Source: Rhizobium ruizarguesonis (lineage in GTDB: Bacteria > Pseudomonadota > Alphaproteobacteria > Rhizobiales > Rhizobiaceae). From it: DNA of 64,000 nucleotides. This document shows positions 25,710-34,248 of this stretch, piece after piece. Each line of letters begins with the position of its first letter. Positions within the stretch are counted from its first letter, which is position 1. The stretch spans positions 62,001 to 126,000 of the forward strand of contig NZ_PQIG01000013.1 of NCBI RefSeq assembly GCF_012349115.1, in the 5' to 3' direction. The notes below the pieces were generated by a model that searched no databases, was not told the DNA's origin, and saw only the letters and a program-made list of their open reading frames with translations. The position numbers and the translations under genes are program-made.

Positions 25710-27053
25710 TCAGTGGGTTTTCGTGCCCATCAGCCGGTGGCGCAACGCGTTCGAGGCGGTGTCGAATATGAAGACGACGATCAGGATCAGAATGACCATG
25801 TAGGCGACGTTTTCCCAATTGGCGTTGGTGCGCATGGCCTCCCACAGTTTCAGGCCGATGCCGCCGGCGCCGACGGCGCCGATAATGGTCGCGCCGCGCA
25901 CGTTCGATTCCCATTGGTAGAGCGTCTGGCTGACGAAGACGGGAACGATCTGCGGCATAATGCCATAACGATGAACGAGCACGGTCTGAGCGCCTGTTGA
26001 TTTGATGCCTTCGCGCGGCTTGTTGTCGATATTCTCGAGGCCTTCCGAATAGAGTTTGCCGAGCGTGCCGGTCTCGGTGAGGAAGATCGCACCGCTGCCG
26101 GCAAGCGGGCCCGGGCCGAAGGCGCGTGTCAGGAACAGCGCCCAGATCAGCATATCGACTGAACGCAGGAAATCGAAGAAGCGCTTCAGGATCTGATTCA
26201 GCAGGCGGTTCGGCGTGATGTTGCGCGCTGCCAGGAAGGCGAGCGGGAACGCGGTAAGCGCGCCGAGCAGCGTTCCGAGGAACGCCATGACGATCGTCTG
26301 GAAAAGCTTGGTCCAGACGTCGCCGTGCTGCCATTCGCTGTTGTTCCAGATGTCGTCGAAGGCGAGCGACAGATTGGATTGGTCGGGCTTGATGCGCGGG
26401 CCGGAGACGATGAGGCTGACGACCTCGCCGACCGGCTTGTCGAAGAAGGACGATTGCGTGTCGAAGACGAAATTCGCCCAGCCGATGAAACGTTTGCGAA
26501 TCTTCACCCGGTCGACTGATATGCTGACATTGCCGGCAAAGCCGAGATCGGCCAGCACGTTGTCATCATAGACCGTCATCCAGCCGGGTACCGGTCCGAC
26601 GACTTTCGGCGCACCGCCGAAAACGTCCACCGGGACGCTGACGCCATACGCGGTGACGATCGTCTCGCTCTTCGAGACGGTGACGGTGCGGCTGGTGCCG
26701 CTGATCGAAACGGTGATGCTGCCGTCGGGGTTGTTGACCAGCCAGTCCGGATTCGGATTGTCGCCGAGCGGCGAGAAACGCGGATAACGGATGTCGATCG
26801 AGCCGTCATCCCCAATGCGGAATTCCGGCTGAACGTCGTAGCTCACCCATTGGCTGAGATAGATGCCGACGCGCTCCCAATGGGCTTCGGCGAAGAGCTT
26901 GGGCAGATCGAAGAACCAGGCGGCATAGAGGCTGTAGAGCAGCGTCGCGATGAGGATCATCAGCCCGCCGAAACGCTGGCGGAACGACTGGTGGAAATAT
27001 TCCGGATAGCGCGTTTCTATCTCGTGCATACGGTTTGCGTCGATCACCGTCAT
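25710..27053 (-). CDS. phnE2: Phosphonate ABC transporter permease PhnE2 with long periplasmic insert
   Basis: One of two inner-membrane permeases of the phosphonate importer. The 447-aa protein is unusually long: one N-terminal membrane helix (LMILIATLLYSLYAAWFF), then about 180 hydrophilic residues (50-230) rich in beta-like segments, then the ordinary transporter domain with the EAA-type loop (REGIKSTGAQTVLVHRYGIMP). Its partner phnE1 lies upstream with a gap of seven bases and lacks such an insert. The insert is probably periplasmic and could contact PhnD. A 140-bp gap separates this gene from DUF1045. Confidence 0.9.
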   Translation of the reverse strand: MTVIDANRMHEIETRYPEYFHQSFRQRFGGLMILIATLLYSLYAAWFFDLPKLFAEAHWERVGIYLSQWVSYDVQPEFRIGDDGSIDIRYPRFSPLGDNPNPDWLVNNPDGSITVSISGTSRTVTVSKSETIVTAYGVSVPVDVFGGAPKVVGPVPGWMTVYDDNVLADLGFAGNVSISVDRVKIRKRFIGWANFVFDTQSSFFDKPVGEVVSLIVSGPRIKPDQSNLSLAFDDIWNNSEWQHGDVWTKLFQTIVMAFLGTLLGALTAFPLAFLAARNITPNRLLNQILKRFFDFLRSVDMLIWALFLTRAFGPGPLAGSGAIFLTETGTLGKLYSEGLENIDNKPREGIKSTGAQTVLVHRYGIMPQIVPVFVSQTLYQWESNVRGATIIGAVGAGGIGLKLWEAMRTNANWENVAYMVILILIVVFIFDTASNALRHRLMGTKTH

Positions 27054-27060
27054 GGCGGCC

Positions 27061-28020
27061 TCAATGTTGCAGAAGGAAGGCGTGCTCGCCGACCAGGCGG
27101 CGGCGCAGCCATGCGGAGAACTGGTCGACGGCGACGATCGTCACGAACAGCAGAAGAACGAGCGCCACCGTCTTGGCGCCGAAGCCGCGCGAGATCGAAA
27201 GTTTCAGCTCCTCGCCGATGCCGCCGCCGCCGACGGCGCCGATAATGGTCGAGGCGCGCACGTTGATCTCAAGGCGCAGCAGCGCATAGGAGGTGAAATT
27301 CGGCAGCACTTGCGGCAGGGCGGCAAAGCGGACGCGCTCCCACCAGTTGGCGCCGACGGCTTTCATGCCCTCATGCGGCTTCATGTCGATATTCTCGGCC
27401 ACTTCGTAGAAGAGTTTGCCGAGCGCGCCGATCGTGTGCAGGGTGATGGCGATGATGGCGGCGACCGGCCCGATCGACAGGATCGCCGAAAACAGCCCGG
27501 CAATGACGATTTCCGGGAAGGCGCGCAGGAATTCCATCAGCCGCTTGGTGAAGATGCGCAACGGCCATGAATTCGTCAGGTTGCGCGCGGCAAAGAAGCT
27601 CAAGGGGACGGCAAAGACGAAGGCGATGATCGTCGAGATCAGCGCCACGTTGATCGTGACGATCATCAGCTCGAAATATTCGGGAATGTAGAAGGCGCCC
27701 CAGACATAGACGCGTCCCCTGTCGAAATTGAATTCCTCGCCGCCCTTGTCGTTGACGCTCGCTATGTCGAACAGCGCGCGCCAGACGTCGTGCCAATCCT
27801 TGGGGATGAGCCAGCTCAGGAAGTCGAAGAGATGCGGCAGGCGGTCGAAGAAATGGCCGGCATTGCTCTCATCGGCGAAGCGGACGGAGCTGACAAAAGC
27901 CGCAATCAGGATAACCAGGCCGAGAACGGTATAGAAGCGGCGCTTGGCCACCATCCGGTCCCAGGCGGTGCCGATCTCCTGCGTGCTCTGCATGTGCGGC
28001 TGTGTATCGGCAATAGTCAT
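27061..28020 (-). CDS. phnE1: Phosphonate ABC transporter permease PhnE1
   Basis: A 319-aa inner-membrane permease of the phosphonate/phosphite importer. An N-terminal helix (FYTVLGLVILIAAFVSSV) is followed by a short loop and five or so helices with the EAA loop HEGMKAVGANWWERVRFAALP. ATG at 28020 is used, one codon after the TTG that opens the frame. phnE2 follows seven bases after the stop. Upstream, a 170-bp gap from phnD contains a strong hairpin and a palindromic repeat. Confidence 0.95.
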   Translation of the reverse strand: MTIADTQPHMQSTQEIGTAWDRMVAKRRFYTVLGLVILIAAFVSSVRFADESNAGHFFDRLPHLFDFLSWLIPKDWHDVWRALFDIASVNDKGGEEFNFDRGRVYVWGAFYIPEYFELMIVTINVALISTIIAFVFAVPLSFFAARNLTNSWPLRIFTKRLMEFLRAFPEIVIAGLFSAILSIGPVAAIIAITLHTIGALGKLFYEVAENIDMKPHEGMKAVGANWWERVRFAALPQVLPNFTSYALLRLEINVRASTIIGAVGGGGIGEELKLSISRGFGAKTVALVLLLFVTIVAVDQFSAWLRRRLVGEHAFLLQH

Positions 28021-28037
28021 CAACGCCTCGCCTACTT

Positions 28038-28139
28038 CATAATTCTATCCTCAAATCGGAATCGATTTGAGGATAGAATTATGCAGCAATTCAAAGTGCT
28101 ACAGCATCCTTTGCGCGTCTAAGACGCGCGGCGCTGTAG
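28038..28139 (-). repeat. Second intergenic repeat, reversed copy inside the phn operon
   Basis: CATAATTCTATCCTCAAATC with GATTTGAGGATAGAATTATG is a perfect right palindrome, then the GCGCGTC...GACGCGCGGCGCTGTAG half follows. It lies between phnD and phnE1, so it would be part of the polycistronic mRNA. Confidence 0.75.
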
Positions 28140-28149
28140 TCAAAAGATA

Positions 28150-28175
28150 GAGGGCGGCCGTCGCTGGCCGCCCTC
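28150..28175 (-). terminator. Hairpin after phnD, partial terminator or mRNA stabiliser
   Basis: GAGGGCGGCC-AGCGAC-GGCCGCCCTC is a perfect 10-bp GC-rich stem 17 bp past the phnD stop on the minus strand, followed by TATCTTTTG. The weak T-run suggests partial termination, or protection of the phnD message, so more binding protein than permease is made. Confidence 0.6.
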
Positions 28176-28191
28176 ATTCGAAACGGCTCGA

Positions 28192-29097
28192 TCAGCCGCC
28201 GATGGCAGCTTTGCGGACTTCAACGACGGTGTTGTAGAAGTCGTGCTTGACGGGCGAGTAGCCCTTGTAATCGCCGCCTTCGATAGCCGCGAAGCACTTG
28301 TGATCCTTTTCCGGCAGAGCCGTGAAGAAGGCTGTAAGCTTCGTCTTCCATTCTTCGCCGAGAGCGTTGCGAACGACGAGCGGGCCGTTCGGAATCAGCG
28401 GCGAACGCCAGACTTCGACCAGCTTGTTCGGATCGACGGCGCCCTTGTCGACTTCCTTGCGGAAGGTGCCGGAGGTGTAGCCGTCCTTGAAATCGCCGAT
28501 GCCCGAGCTATCGTCGACGGCGACGTCGACCTTACCGTCATAGGCGGCAAGAAGGTTGTTCTCGTGGCCGCCGTTGAACTGGGTCGAAGCGAAGAACTTG
28601 TCGTTCGGCATGCCCGTGTCCTTCGGGATCTGCGTCAGCGGAACGAGGTAGCCGGAGGTGGAATCCGGGTCGGCGTAGCCGAGCTTCTTGCCCTTGGCGT
28701 CCTGGATGGTCTTGATGCCCGATGATTTCAGAGCGAGGCCGATCGAGTGGTAACCCGTCGAGCCGTCCTTCTGCTGCGTCGTCAGGATCGGCGTCACAGC
28801 CTTCGGATCCTTGATGTAGACGGCTGCGTAGCCGGAAGCGCCGAGTTCGGCGAAGTCGAGCGTGCCGCCGAGCAGACCCTGGATCACGCCGTCATAGTCG
28901 GCGGCCGGGAAGAGCGAAACCTTCTCGAAGCCGAATTCCTTCTTCAGGTGGTCGGCGAGACAGGCGTAGTTACGCAGGCGGTCGGTTTCGTTTTCGCCGC
29001 CGAGGATGCCGATGCGGAATTCCTTGAGGTCTGCAGCATGGGTAGCGCCGGCAAGCGCGAAGAGCGCCGTTGCCGCAAAGAGTGCTTTCTTCAACAT
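28192..29097 (-). CDS. phnD: Phosphonate ABC transporter substrate-binding protein PhnD
   Basis: The periplasmic binding protein that delivers phosphonates to PhnE1E2. It is 301 aa with a signal peptide ending in THA-AD (residues 1-22). The phosphonate-binding fold shows in RIGILGGENETDRLRNY, the SGYAAVY loop and DPDSTSGYLVPL. AGGAGAGA precedes the ATG. A strong hairpin lies just past the stop, consistent with raised expression. phnC precedes it by 84 bp on the same strand. Confidence 0.96.
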   Translation of the reverse strand: MLKKALFAATALFALAGATHAADLKEFRIGILGGENETDRLRNYACLADHLKKEFGFEKVSLFPAADYDGVIQGLLGGTLDFAELGASGYAAVYIKDPKAVTPILTTQQKDGSTGYHSIGLALKSSGIKTIQDAKGKKLGYADPDSTSGYLVPLTQIPKDTGMPNDKFFASTQFNGGHENNLLAAYDGKVDVAVDDSSGIGDFKDGYTSGTFRKEVDKGAVDPNKLVEVWRSPLIPNGPLVVRNALGEEWKTKLTAFFTALPEKDHKCFAAIEGGDYKGYSPVKHDFYNTVVEVRKAAIGG

Positions 29098-29181
29098 GTT
29101 CTCTCCTATTGACCGGTGTCCCCGGTCTTCCCGTTACAAAGAAGTGTGCCCTTGACGCGGGCGCTCGATCGCGGCTGCCTC

Positions 29182-30030
29182 TCAGAGGCCGGCCAGCGCC
29201 AGCGGTTGGGTGCCGGCGGATTGATTGTCTGCCCGCTCGGGGGCGATATTGATCGATGTCGAGGTCACCGTTTCGTCGATGCCGGCGCCGTCCTTGTCCG
29301 TCCCGTAGATTTCCTTCACCGCTTCGGCGGTCAGCTCCGAGGGCTTGCCGTCGAAGACGACGCGGCCGCCGGCCATGCCGACGATGCGCTCACAATAGTT
29401 GCGGGCGGTGTCGAGCGTGTGAAGGTTGGTGATGACGGTGATGCCCTCGCGCTCGTTGATGTCGCGCAGCGCTTCCATGACGATCTTGGCGTTCAGCGGA
29501 TCGAGAGAGGCGATCGGCTCGTCGGCAAGAACCATCTTCGGGTTCTGCATCAGCGCGCGGGCGATCGCCACGCGCTGCTGCTGGCCGCCGGAAAGCGTGC
29601 CGGCCGCCTGCAGCGCCGTCTGCTCGATGCCGAGGCGTTCGAGTGCCGCGATGGCATGCACGCGTTCCTCGCGGGTGAAGATGTTGAGGAGGCTCATAAG
29701 CGTCGAGCGATGATTGAGGCGGCCAAGCATGACATTGGTGAGAACGTCGAGGCGCGGCACCAGGTTGAACTGCTGGAAGATCATCGCGCAGTCGCGCTGC
29801 CAGTTGCGCAACGCCTGGCCGCGAAGCCCGGAGACCTCGACGCCGGCGAAATGAACGGAGCCGGAGCTCGGCTCCTGAAGGCGGTTGATCATGCGCAGCA
29901 GCGTCGACTTGCCGGCGCCGGAGCGGCCGATGATGCCGACCATCTGGCCCTGCGGAATGGCGAGCGTGACGGAATCGACAGCGAGCTTTTTTCCGAAACG
30001 ACGTGTGACATTCTTCAGCTCGAACATCAT
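29182..30030 (-). CDS. phnC: Phosphonate ABC transporter ATP-binding protein PhnC
   Basis: The ATPase of the phosphonate importer. The 282-aa protein has Walker [10 protein letters not shown] near residue 35, signature LSGGQQQR, Walker [13 protein letters not shown] and the switch histidine region ITNLHTLD. The last 35 residues extend past the usual ABC domain. AAGGGAAGAG precedes the ATG. Another minus-strand gene ends 114 bp upstream, and a PHO-box-like sequence lies in that gap, so phnC may have its own promoter. Confidence 0.96.
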   Translation of the reverse strand: MMFELKNVTRRFGKKLAVDSVTLAIPQGQMVGIIGRSGAGKSTLLRMINRLQEPSSGSVHFAGVEVSGLRGQALRNWQRDCAMIFQQFNLVPRLDVLTNVMLGRLNHRSTLMSLLNIFTREERVHAIAALERLGIEQTALQAAGTLSGGQQQRVAIARALMQNPKMVLADEPIASLDPLNAKIVMEALRDINEREGITVITNLHTLDTARNYCERIVGMAGGRVVFDGKPSELTAEAVKEIYGTDKDGAGIDETVTSTSINIAPERADNQSAGTQPLALAGL

Positions 30031-30092
30031 GCTCTTCCCTTGCGATCCAGGCCTTGATCAGCATCGCATTAGTCCCGCTTGATGAACCTCGC

Positions 30093-30110
30093 ATGTCATA
30101 TTTGTGTAAG
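30093..30110 (+). promoter_or_regulatory. PHO-box-like sequence upstream of phnC, reverse orientation
   Basis: ATGTCAT-ATTT-GTGTAAG resembles two 7-bp PhoB half-sites separated by four bases, with a further GTCAC a little downstream. It is oriented away from phnC, unlike usual PHO boxes, and the second half is poor. A low-confidence candidate. Confidence 0.3.
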
Positions 30111-30144
30111 TCCTGTCACAATTCTCCGCCCCCATATCGGGAGT

Positions 30145-30762
30145 TTAACCGCCGTAGCGGGACAGGAAATCTTCCGCGTCAAGGTTGCGGAAATCCTGGA
30201 GCGCCTGGCGCAGCCGGTCGTGTTCCCAGTCCCACCAGGAAAGCCTGTCCATCCGTTCGCCGACCTCTCTTGGAAAGCGCTCGCGGATGAGTTTGGCCGG
30301 CACGCCGCCGACGATCGCATAGGGCGCGACGTCTTTCGATACGACGGCGCCGGCTCCGATCACCGCGCCGTTGCCGACGCTAACGCCCGGCAGGATGGTC
30401 GCTCCGTGGCCGATCCAGACATCGTTGCCGATCGTCACCCGGTTTGCGCGCCGCCAGGCGAAGAAGTCCGTCTCCATGTCGCCGTCCGGCCAGTAGTCGG
30501 CGGCGCGATAGGTGAAATGATGCAGTGTCGCGCGCCAGGTCGGATGGTTGGTGGCGTTGATGCGCACGGCGGCGGCGATATTGACGAACTTGCCGATCGT
30601 CGCACACCAGACGGAGCCATCCTGCATGATGTAGGAATAGTCGCCGAACGCGGCCTCGCTGATGCGGCAGCGTTCCGAGACCTCCGTATAGCGCCCGAAG
30701 GTGGAATCGCTGACGGATGCCGTCTCATGAAAATAGGGCTCGATACCCAGCTTGCGGCTCAT
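30145..30762 (-). CDS. Hexapeptide-repeat acetyltransferase of the phn operon
   Basis: A 205-aa left-handed beta-helix transferase of the phosphonate-associated family (TIGR03308). Hexapeptide repeats run from about residue 15 to 160 (GRYTEVSERCRISEAAFGDY, VTIGNDVWIGHGATILPG, GNGAVIGAGAVVSKDV), with the NHP...GGVPAKLI acyltransferase features. It may acetylate aminoalkylphosphonates, as PhnO does with a different fold; that substrate is an inference. The ATG overlaps the phnL stop (ATGA). Confidence 0.92.
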   Translation of the reverse strand: MSRKLGIEPYFHETASVSDSTFGRYTEVSERCRISEAAFGDYSYIMQDGSVWCATIGKFVNIAAAVRINATNHPTWRATLHHFTYRAADYWPDGDMETDFFAWRRANRVTIGNDVWIGHGATILPGVSVGNGAVIGAGAVVSKDVAPYAIVGGVPAKLIRERFPREVGERMDRLSWWDWEHDRLRQALQDFRNLDAEDFLSRYGG

Positions 30763-31466
30763 GCAGCGATCTTTCTGGGTGAGAACTGCTGGACGTCGAG
30801 GATGCGGTCGGCGACGGCTTCGCGCACTTCCTCGTCGTGGAAGATGCCGAGAAGGGCCACACCCGCCTTCTTCTTTTCCGCGATCATGCCGACGACGACC
30901 GCACGGTTCCTGGCATCGAGCGAGGCTGTGGGTTCGTCGAGAAGCAGGATCGTATGCTCGGTGATGAAGCCGCGCGCGATGTTGACGCGTTGCTGCTCGC
31001 CGCCGGAGAAGGTGGCGGGCGGCAGCTGCCAGAGCGTTTCCGGCAGATTGAGCCTGGCAAGCAAGGCGCCCGCCTTTTCCCGTGCCGTGGCGGCGTCCTC
31101 GCCGCGTGCCACCAGTGGTTCGGCAACCACATCGATCGCCGCGACGCGCGGCACGGTGCGCAGGAACTGGCTGACATAGCCAAGCGTATTGCGGCGGACG
31201 TTGAGCACGGTGCGCGGATCGGTGGAGGCGAGATCGACGATGCGTCCGTCGTGGCGGATGAGGATCTGGCCGGTGTCGACGGCATAATTGCCGTAGATCA
31301 TCTTGAGCAGCGAGCTCTTTCCGATGCCCGACGGGCCACCGAGCACGACGCATTCGCCCGATGCGACCGAGAAGGCGACATCGGAGACGACGGGCAACTT
31401 GAGGCCGTCGCGCAGATGCATGGTGAAGCTCTTCGAGACTTCGGAAACGACGAGAGGCGTTGCCAT
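30759..31466 (-). CDS. phnL: PhnL, ABC-type ATPase of the carbon-phosphorus lyase complex
   Basis: PhnL acts with PhnGHI in joining ATP ribose to the phosphonate. The 235-aa ABC protein has Walker A GPSGIGKSSLL, signature FSGGEQQRVNIA and Walker B ILLLDEPTASLD. MATPLVVSEVSKSF is the start; the frame extending to 32000 upstream overlaps phnK and is not real. It lies 26 bp after phnK and overlaps the next gene by ATGA. Confidence 0.95.
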   Translation of the reverse strand: MATPLVVSEVSKSFTMHLRDGLKLPVVSDVAFSVASGECVVLGGPSGIGKSSLLKMIYGNYAVDTGQILIRHDGRIVDLASTDPRTVLNVRRNTLGYVSQFLRTVPRVAAIDVVAEPLVARGEDAATAREKAGALLARLNLPETLWQLPPATFSGGEQQRVNIARGFITEHTILLLDEPTASLDARNRAVVVGMIAEKKKAGVALLGIFHDEEVREAVADRILDVQQFSPRKIAA

Positions 31467-31492
31467 GATTTCTTCTTCCTTGGTTTTGGGCC

Positions 31493-32269
31493 TCAGACTT
31501 GCAGGATCGAGGAGACGAGCAGCTGCGTATAGGGTTCGCGCGGGTCGTCGAGCACGCGGTCGGTGAGCCCGTGTTCGATGACGTAACCGTCCTTCATCAC
31601 CATCATCCGGTGCGAGAGCAGGCGGGCGACGGCGAGATCGTGGGTGACGATGATGGCCGAGAGGCCGAGATCGTTGACGAGGCCGCGCACGAGGTCGAGC
31701 AGGCGCGCCTGCACCGAGACGTCGAGGCCGCCGGTCGGCTCGTCCATGAAGACGAGCCGCGGGCCGGTGACGAGGTTGCGGGCGATCTGCAGGCGCTGGC
31801 GCATGCCGCCGGAAAAGGCGCGCGGCTGGTCGTCGATGCGGTCGGCGTCGATCTCGACGCGTTCGAGCCAGTCGATCGCCGACGCGCGGATCTTGCCGTA
31901 GTGCCGGTCGCCGATCGCCATCAGCCGTTCGCCGACATTGGCGCCGGCTGAGACCGTCATGCGCAGGCCATCGGCCGGGTTCTGGTGCACGAAGCCCCAA
32001 TCGGTGCGCATCAGGAAGCGCCGCTCGGCCTCGTTCATACGATAGAGGTCGCGGTAGCTGCCGTCGCGCATGTGATATTCGACGCTGCCCGTGCTCGGCA
32101 GCAGCCGGGTGGAAAGGCAGTTGAGCAACGTCGTCTTGCCGGAGCCGGATTCACCGACGATGGCGAGCACTTCGCCGGGCCAGAGCTCGAAGGAGACGTC
32201 GCGGCAGCCGATGCGGTTGCCGTAGAATTTCGAAACGTCATGGACTTTGAGAAGCGGAGTATCGCTCAT
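31493..32269 (-). CDS. phnK: PhnK, ABC-type ATPase of the carbon-phosphorus lyase complex
   Basis: PhnK binds the PhnGHIJ core complex. The 258-aa protein has Walker [12 protein letters not shown], signature FSGGMRQRLQIA, Walker B LVFMDEPTGGLD and a switch histidine in VTHDLAVA. It starts at MSDTPLLKV, overlapping the phnJ stop as ATGA. It resembles dipeptide transporter ATPases but has no permease partners in this operon, in keeping with PhnK. Confidence 0.95.
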   Translation of the reverse strand: MSDTPLLKVHDVSKFYGNRIGCRDVSFELWPGEVLAIVGESGSGKTTLLNCLSTRLLPSTGSVEYHMRDGSYRDLYRMNEAERRFLMRTDWGFVHQNPADGLRMTVSAGANVGERLMAIGDRHYGKIRASAIDWLERVEIDADRIDDQPRAFSGGMRQRLQIARNLVTGPRLVFMDEPTGGLDVSVQARLLDLVRGLVNDLGLSAIIVTHDLAVARLLSHRMMVMKDGYVIEHGLTDRVLDDPREPYTQLLVSSILQV

Positions 32270-33141
32270 TCTGCAGCCTCCCGGGCCAGCATCTCGCCGG
32301 CATGTCCGTGCGCGCGGCGGTCTTCGCAATGATCGGTATCGGAGCAGACGAACATCCGCCCGCCCTTGTCGTCGAGAACCACCTCGTCGAGGTAGACATC
32401 CTCCGCACCGCAAAGGGCGCAGGGCTTGTCGAAGCGCTGGATATCGAAGGGATAATCTTCGAAATCCAGGCTGACGACGTCGGTATAGGGCGGAACCGCA
32501 TAGATGCGCTTCTCGCGTCCGGCGCCGAAGAGCTGCAGCGCGTCCGACATATGCATCTTCGGATTGTCGAATTTCGGCGTCGGCGACGGGTCCATGACAT
32601 AGCGGCCGTGGACCTTCACCGGATAGGCGTATGTCCGCGAAATGCGGCCGTTATGGGCGATATCCTCATAGAGCTTCACGTGCATGAGGCCGTATTCTTC
32701 GAGCGCGTGCATCTTGCGGGTCTCGGTCTCGCGCGGCTCGAGGAAGCGCAGCGGCTCGGGGATCGGCACCTGGTAGACGAGCACCTGCCCGACCCCAAGC
32801 TTTTCTTCGGGAATGCGGTGGCGCGTCTGGATGATGGTCGCATCCTTGGTATGCGTCGTCACCGCGACATTGGCGACCTTCTGGAAGAAGGCGCGGATGG
32901 AAACGGCGTTGGTCGTGTCGTCGGCGCCCTGGTCGATGACCTTCAGCACGTCGTCCGGTCCGATGATCGAGGCCGTCACCTGCACGCCGCCGGTGCCCCA
33001 GCCATAGGGCATCGGCATTTCGCGCGAGGCGAAGGGCACCTGGTAACCGGGGATGGCGATCGCCTTCAGGATGGCGCGGCGGATCATCCGCTTGGTCTGT
33101 TCGTCGAGATAGGCGAAGTTGTAGCTGGCCAGATCGGTCAT
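32266..33141 (-). CDS. phnJ: Carbon-phosphorus lyase PhnJ
   Basis: PhnJ is the radical SAM enzyme that breaks the C-P bond of ribosyl phosphonate to give alkane and cyclic ribose phosphate. The 291-aa protein has four cysteines near residues 241, 244, 266 and 272 (CALC, then VCSDTDHC); this spacing is the same as the cluster and catalytic cysteines of E. coli PhnJ. MTDLASYNFAYLDEQTKR is a normal family start. The stop overlaps phnK and the start overlaps phnI, each by ATGA. Confidence 0.98.
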   Translation of the reverse strand: MTDLASYNFAYLDEQTKRMIRRAILKAIAIPGYQVPFASREMPMPYGWGTGGVQVTASIIGPDDVLKVIDQGADDTTNAVSIRAFFQKVANVAVTTHTKDATIIQTRHRIPEEKLGVGQVLVYQVPIPEPLRFLEPRETETRKMHALEEYGLMHVKLYEDIAHNGRISRTYAYPVKVHGRYVMDPSPTPKFDNPKMHMSDALQLFGAGREKRIYAVPPYTDVVSLDFEDYPFDIQRFDKPCALCGAEDVYLDEVVLDDKGGRMFVCSDTDHCEDRRAHGHAGEMLAREAAE

Positions 33142-34244
33142 TCGGCGGCTTCCTTCATGTCTTCGCCACCGTTGCGGGCGGCTTCGAATTCGCGGCGCAT
33201 GCGGCGGACGAGATCGAGTTCGGCCTGGAAGTCCACATAATGCGGAAGCTTCAGGTGCTCGACGAAGCCCGTCGCTTGGACATTGTCGGAGTGCGAGATG
33301 ACGAATTCCTCATCCTGTGCCGGCGCGGTGATATCCTCGCCGAGCTCTTCGGCGCGAAGCGCCCGGTCGACCAGCGACATCGCCATCGCCTTGCGCTCGC
33401 TCTGGCCGAAGACCAGGCCGTAGCCGCGGGTGAATTGCGGCGGCGCCTTGGCCGAACCCTTGAACTGGTTGACCATCTGGCATTCGGTGATCTGGATCGT
33501 GCCGAGCGAGACGGCGAAACCGAGTTCCGGCACGTCGAATTCCACCTCGACGTCGCCGATGCGGATTTCACCAGTGAAGGGGTGGTTGCGGCCGTAGCCG
33601 CGCTGGGTGGAATAACCCAGCGCCAGCAGGAAGCCCTCGTCGCCGCGGGCAAGCGCCTGCAGGCGCAGATCCCGGGTCATCGGAAATTCCATCGGCTCGC
33701 GGGTCAGGTCGCCGATCTCGTGATCTTCCGGCATGTCGCCGTCGGCCTCGATCAGACCTTCCTCGCCGAGGATCTCCGAGACGCGCATGACGCGGCTGGT
33801 CTCGGCGGCGCGCTGAGCGGGCGTCTCCACCGCTTCGTCCGAAAGCAGCGAGGGATCGAGCAGGCGGTGGGTATAGTCGAAGGTAGGCCCAAGAAGCTGG
33901 CCGCCCGGCAGATCCTTGTAGGTCGCCGAGATGCGGCGTTCGATCGTCATATCAGCTGTGTCGAGCGGCTTCGAATAGCCGAAACGCGGCAGCGTTGTGC
34001 GGTAGGCACGCAGCAGGAAGATCGCCTCGATCATGTCACCGCGCGATTGGCGGATGGCGAGTGCTGCGAGCGTGCGGTCGAAAAGCGAAGCCTCGGCCAT
34101 GACGCGGTCGACGGCGAGCGCCAGCTGCGCCACGATCTGTTCGATGCCGATCGCCGGTAGCGAACGGTCGCCGCGGCGGCGGTCGGCGAGCAGGCGGTGG
34201 GCATTGGCGATGGCAGCCTCGCCACCCTTGACGGCAACATACAT
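33138..34244 (-). CDS. phnI: Carbon-phosphorus lyase complex subunit PhnI
   Basis: PhnI replaces the adenine of ATP with the phosphonate, and with PhnG, PhnH and PhnL forms the ribosyl-phosphonate triphosphate. The 368-aa protein has the family start MYVAVKGGEAAIANAHRL and a C-terminal region with DNVQATGFVEHLKLPHYVDFQ. It begins four bases after phnH and overlaps phnJ by ATGA. Confidence 0.97.
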   Translation of the reverse strand: MYVAVKGGEAAIANAHRLLADRRRGDRSLPAIGIEQIVAQLALAVDRVMAEASLFDRTLAALAIRQSRGDMIEAIFLLRAYRTTLPRFGYSKPLDTADMTIERRISATYKDLPGGQLLGPTFDYTHRLLDPSLLSDEAVETPAQRAAETSRVMRVSEILGEEGLIEADGDMPEDHEIGDLTREPMEFPMTRDLRLQALARGDEGFLLALGYSTQRGYGRNHPFTGEIRIGDVEVEFDVPELGFAVSLGTIQITECQMVNQFKGSAKAPPQFTRGYGLVFGQSERKAMAMSLVDRALRAEELGEDITAPAQDEEFVISHSDNVQATGFVEHLKLPHYVDFQAELDLVRRMRREFEAARNGGEDMKEAAE

Positions 34245-34248
34245 GAGC

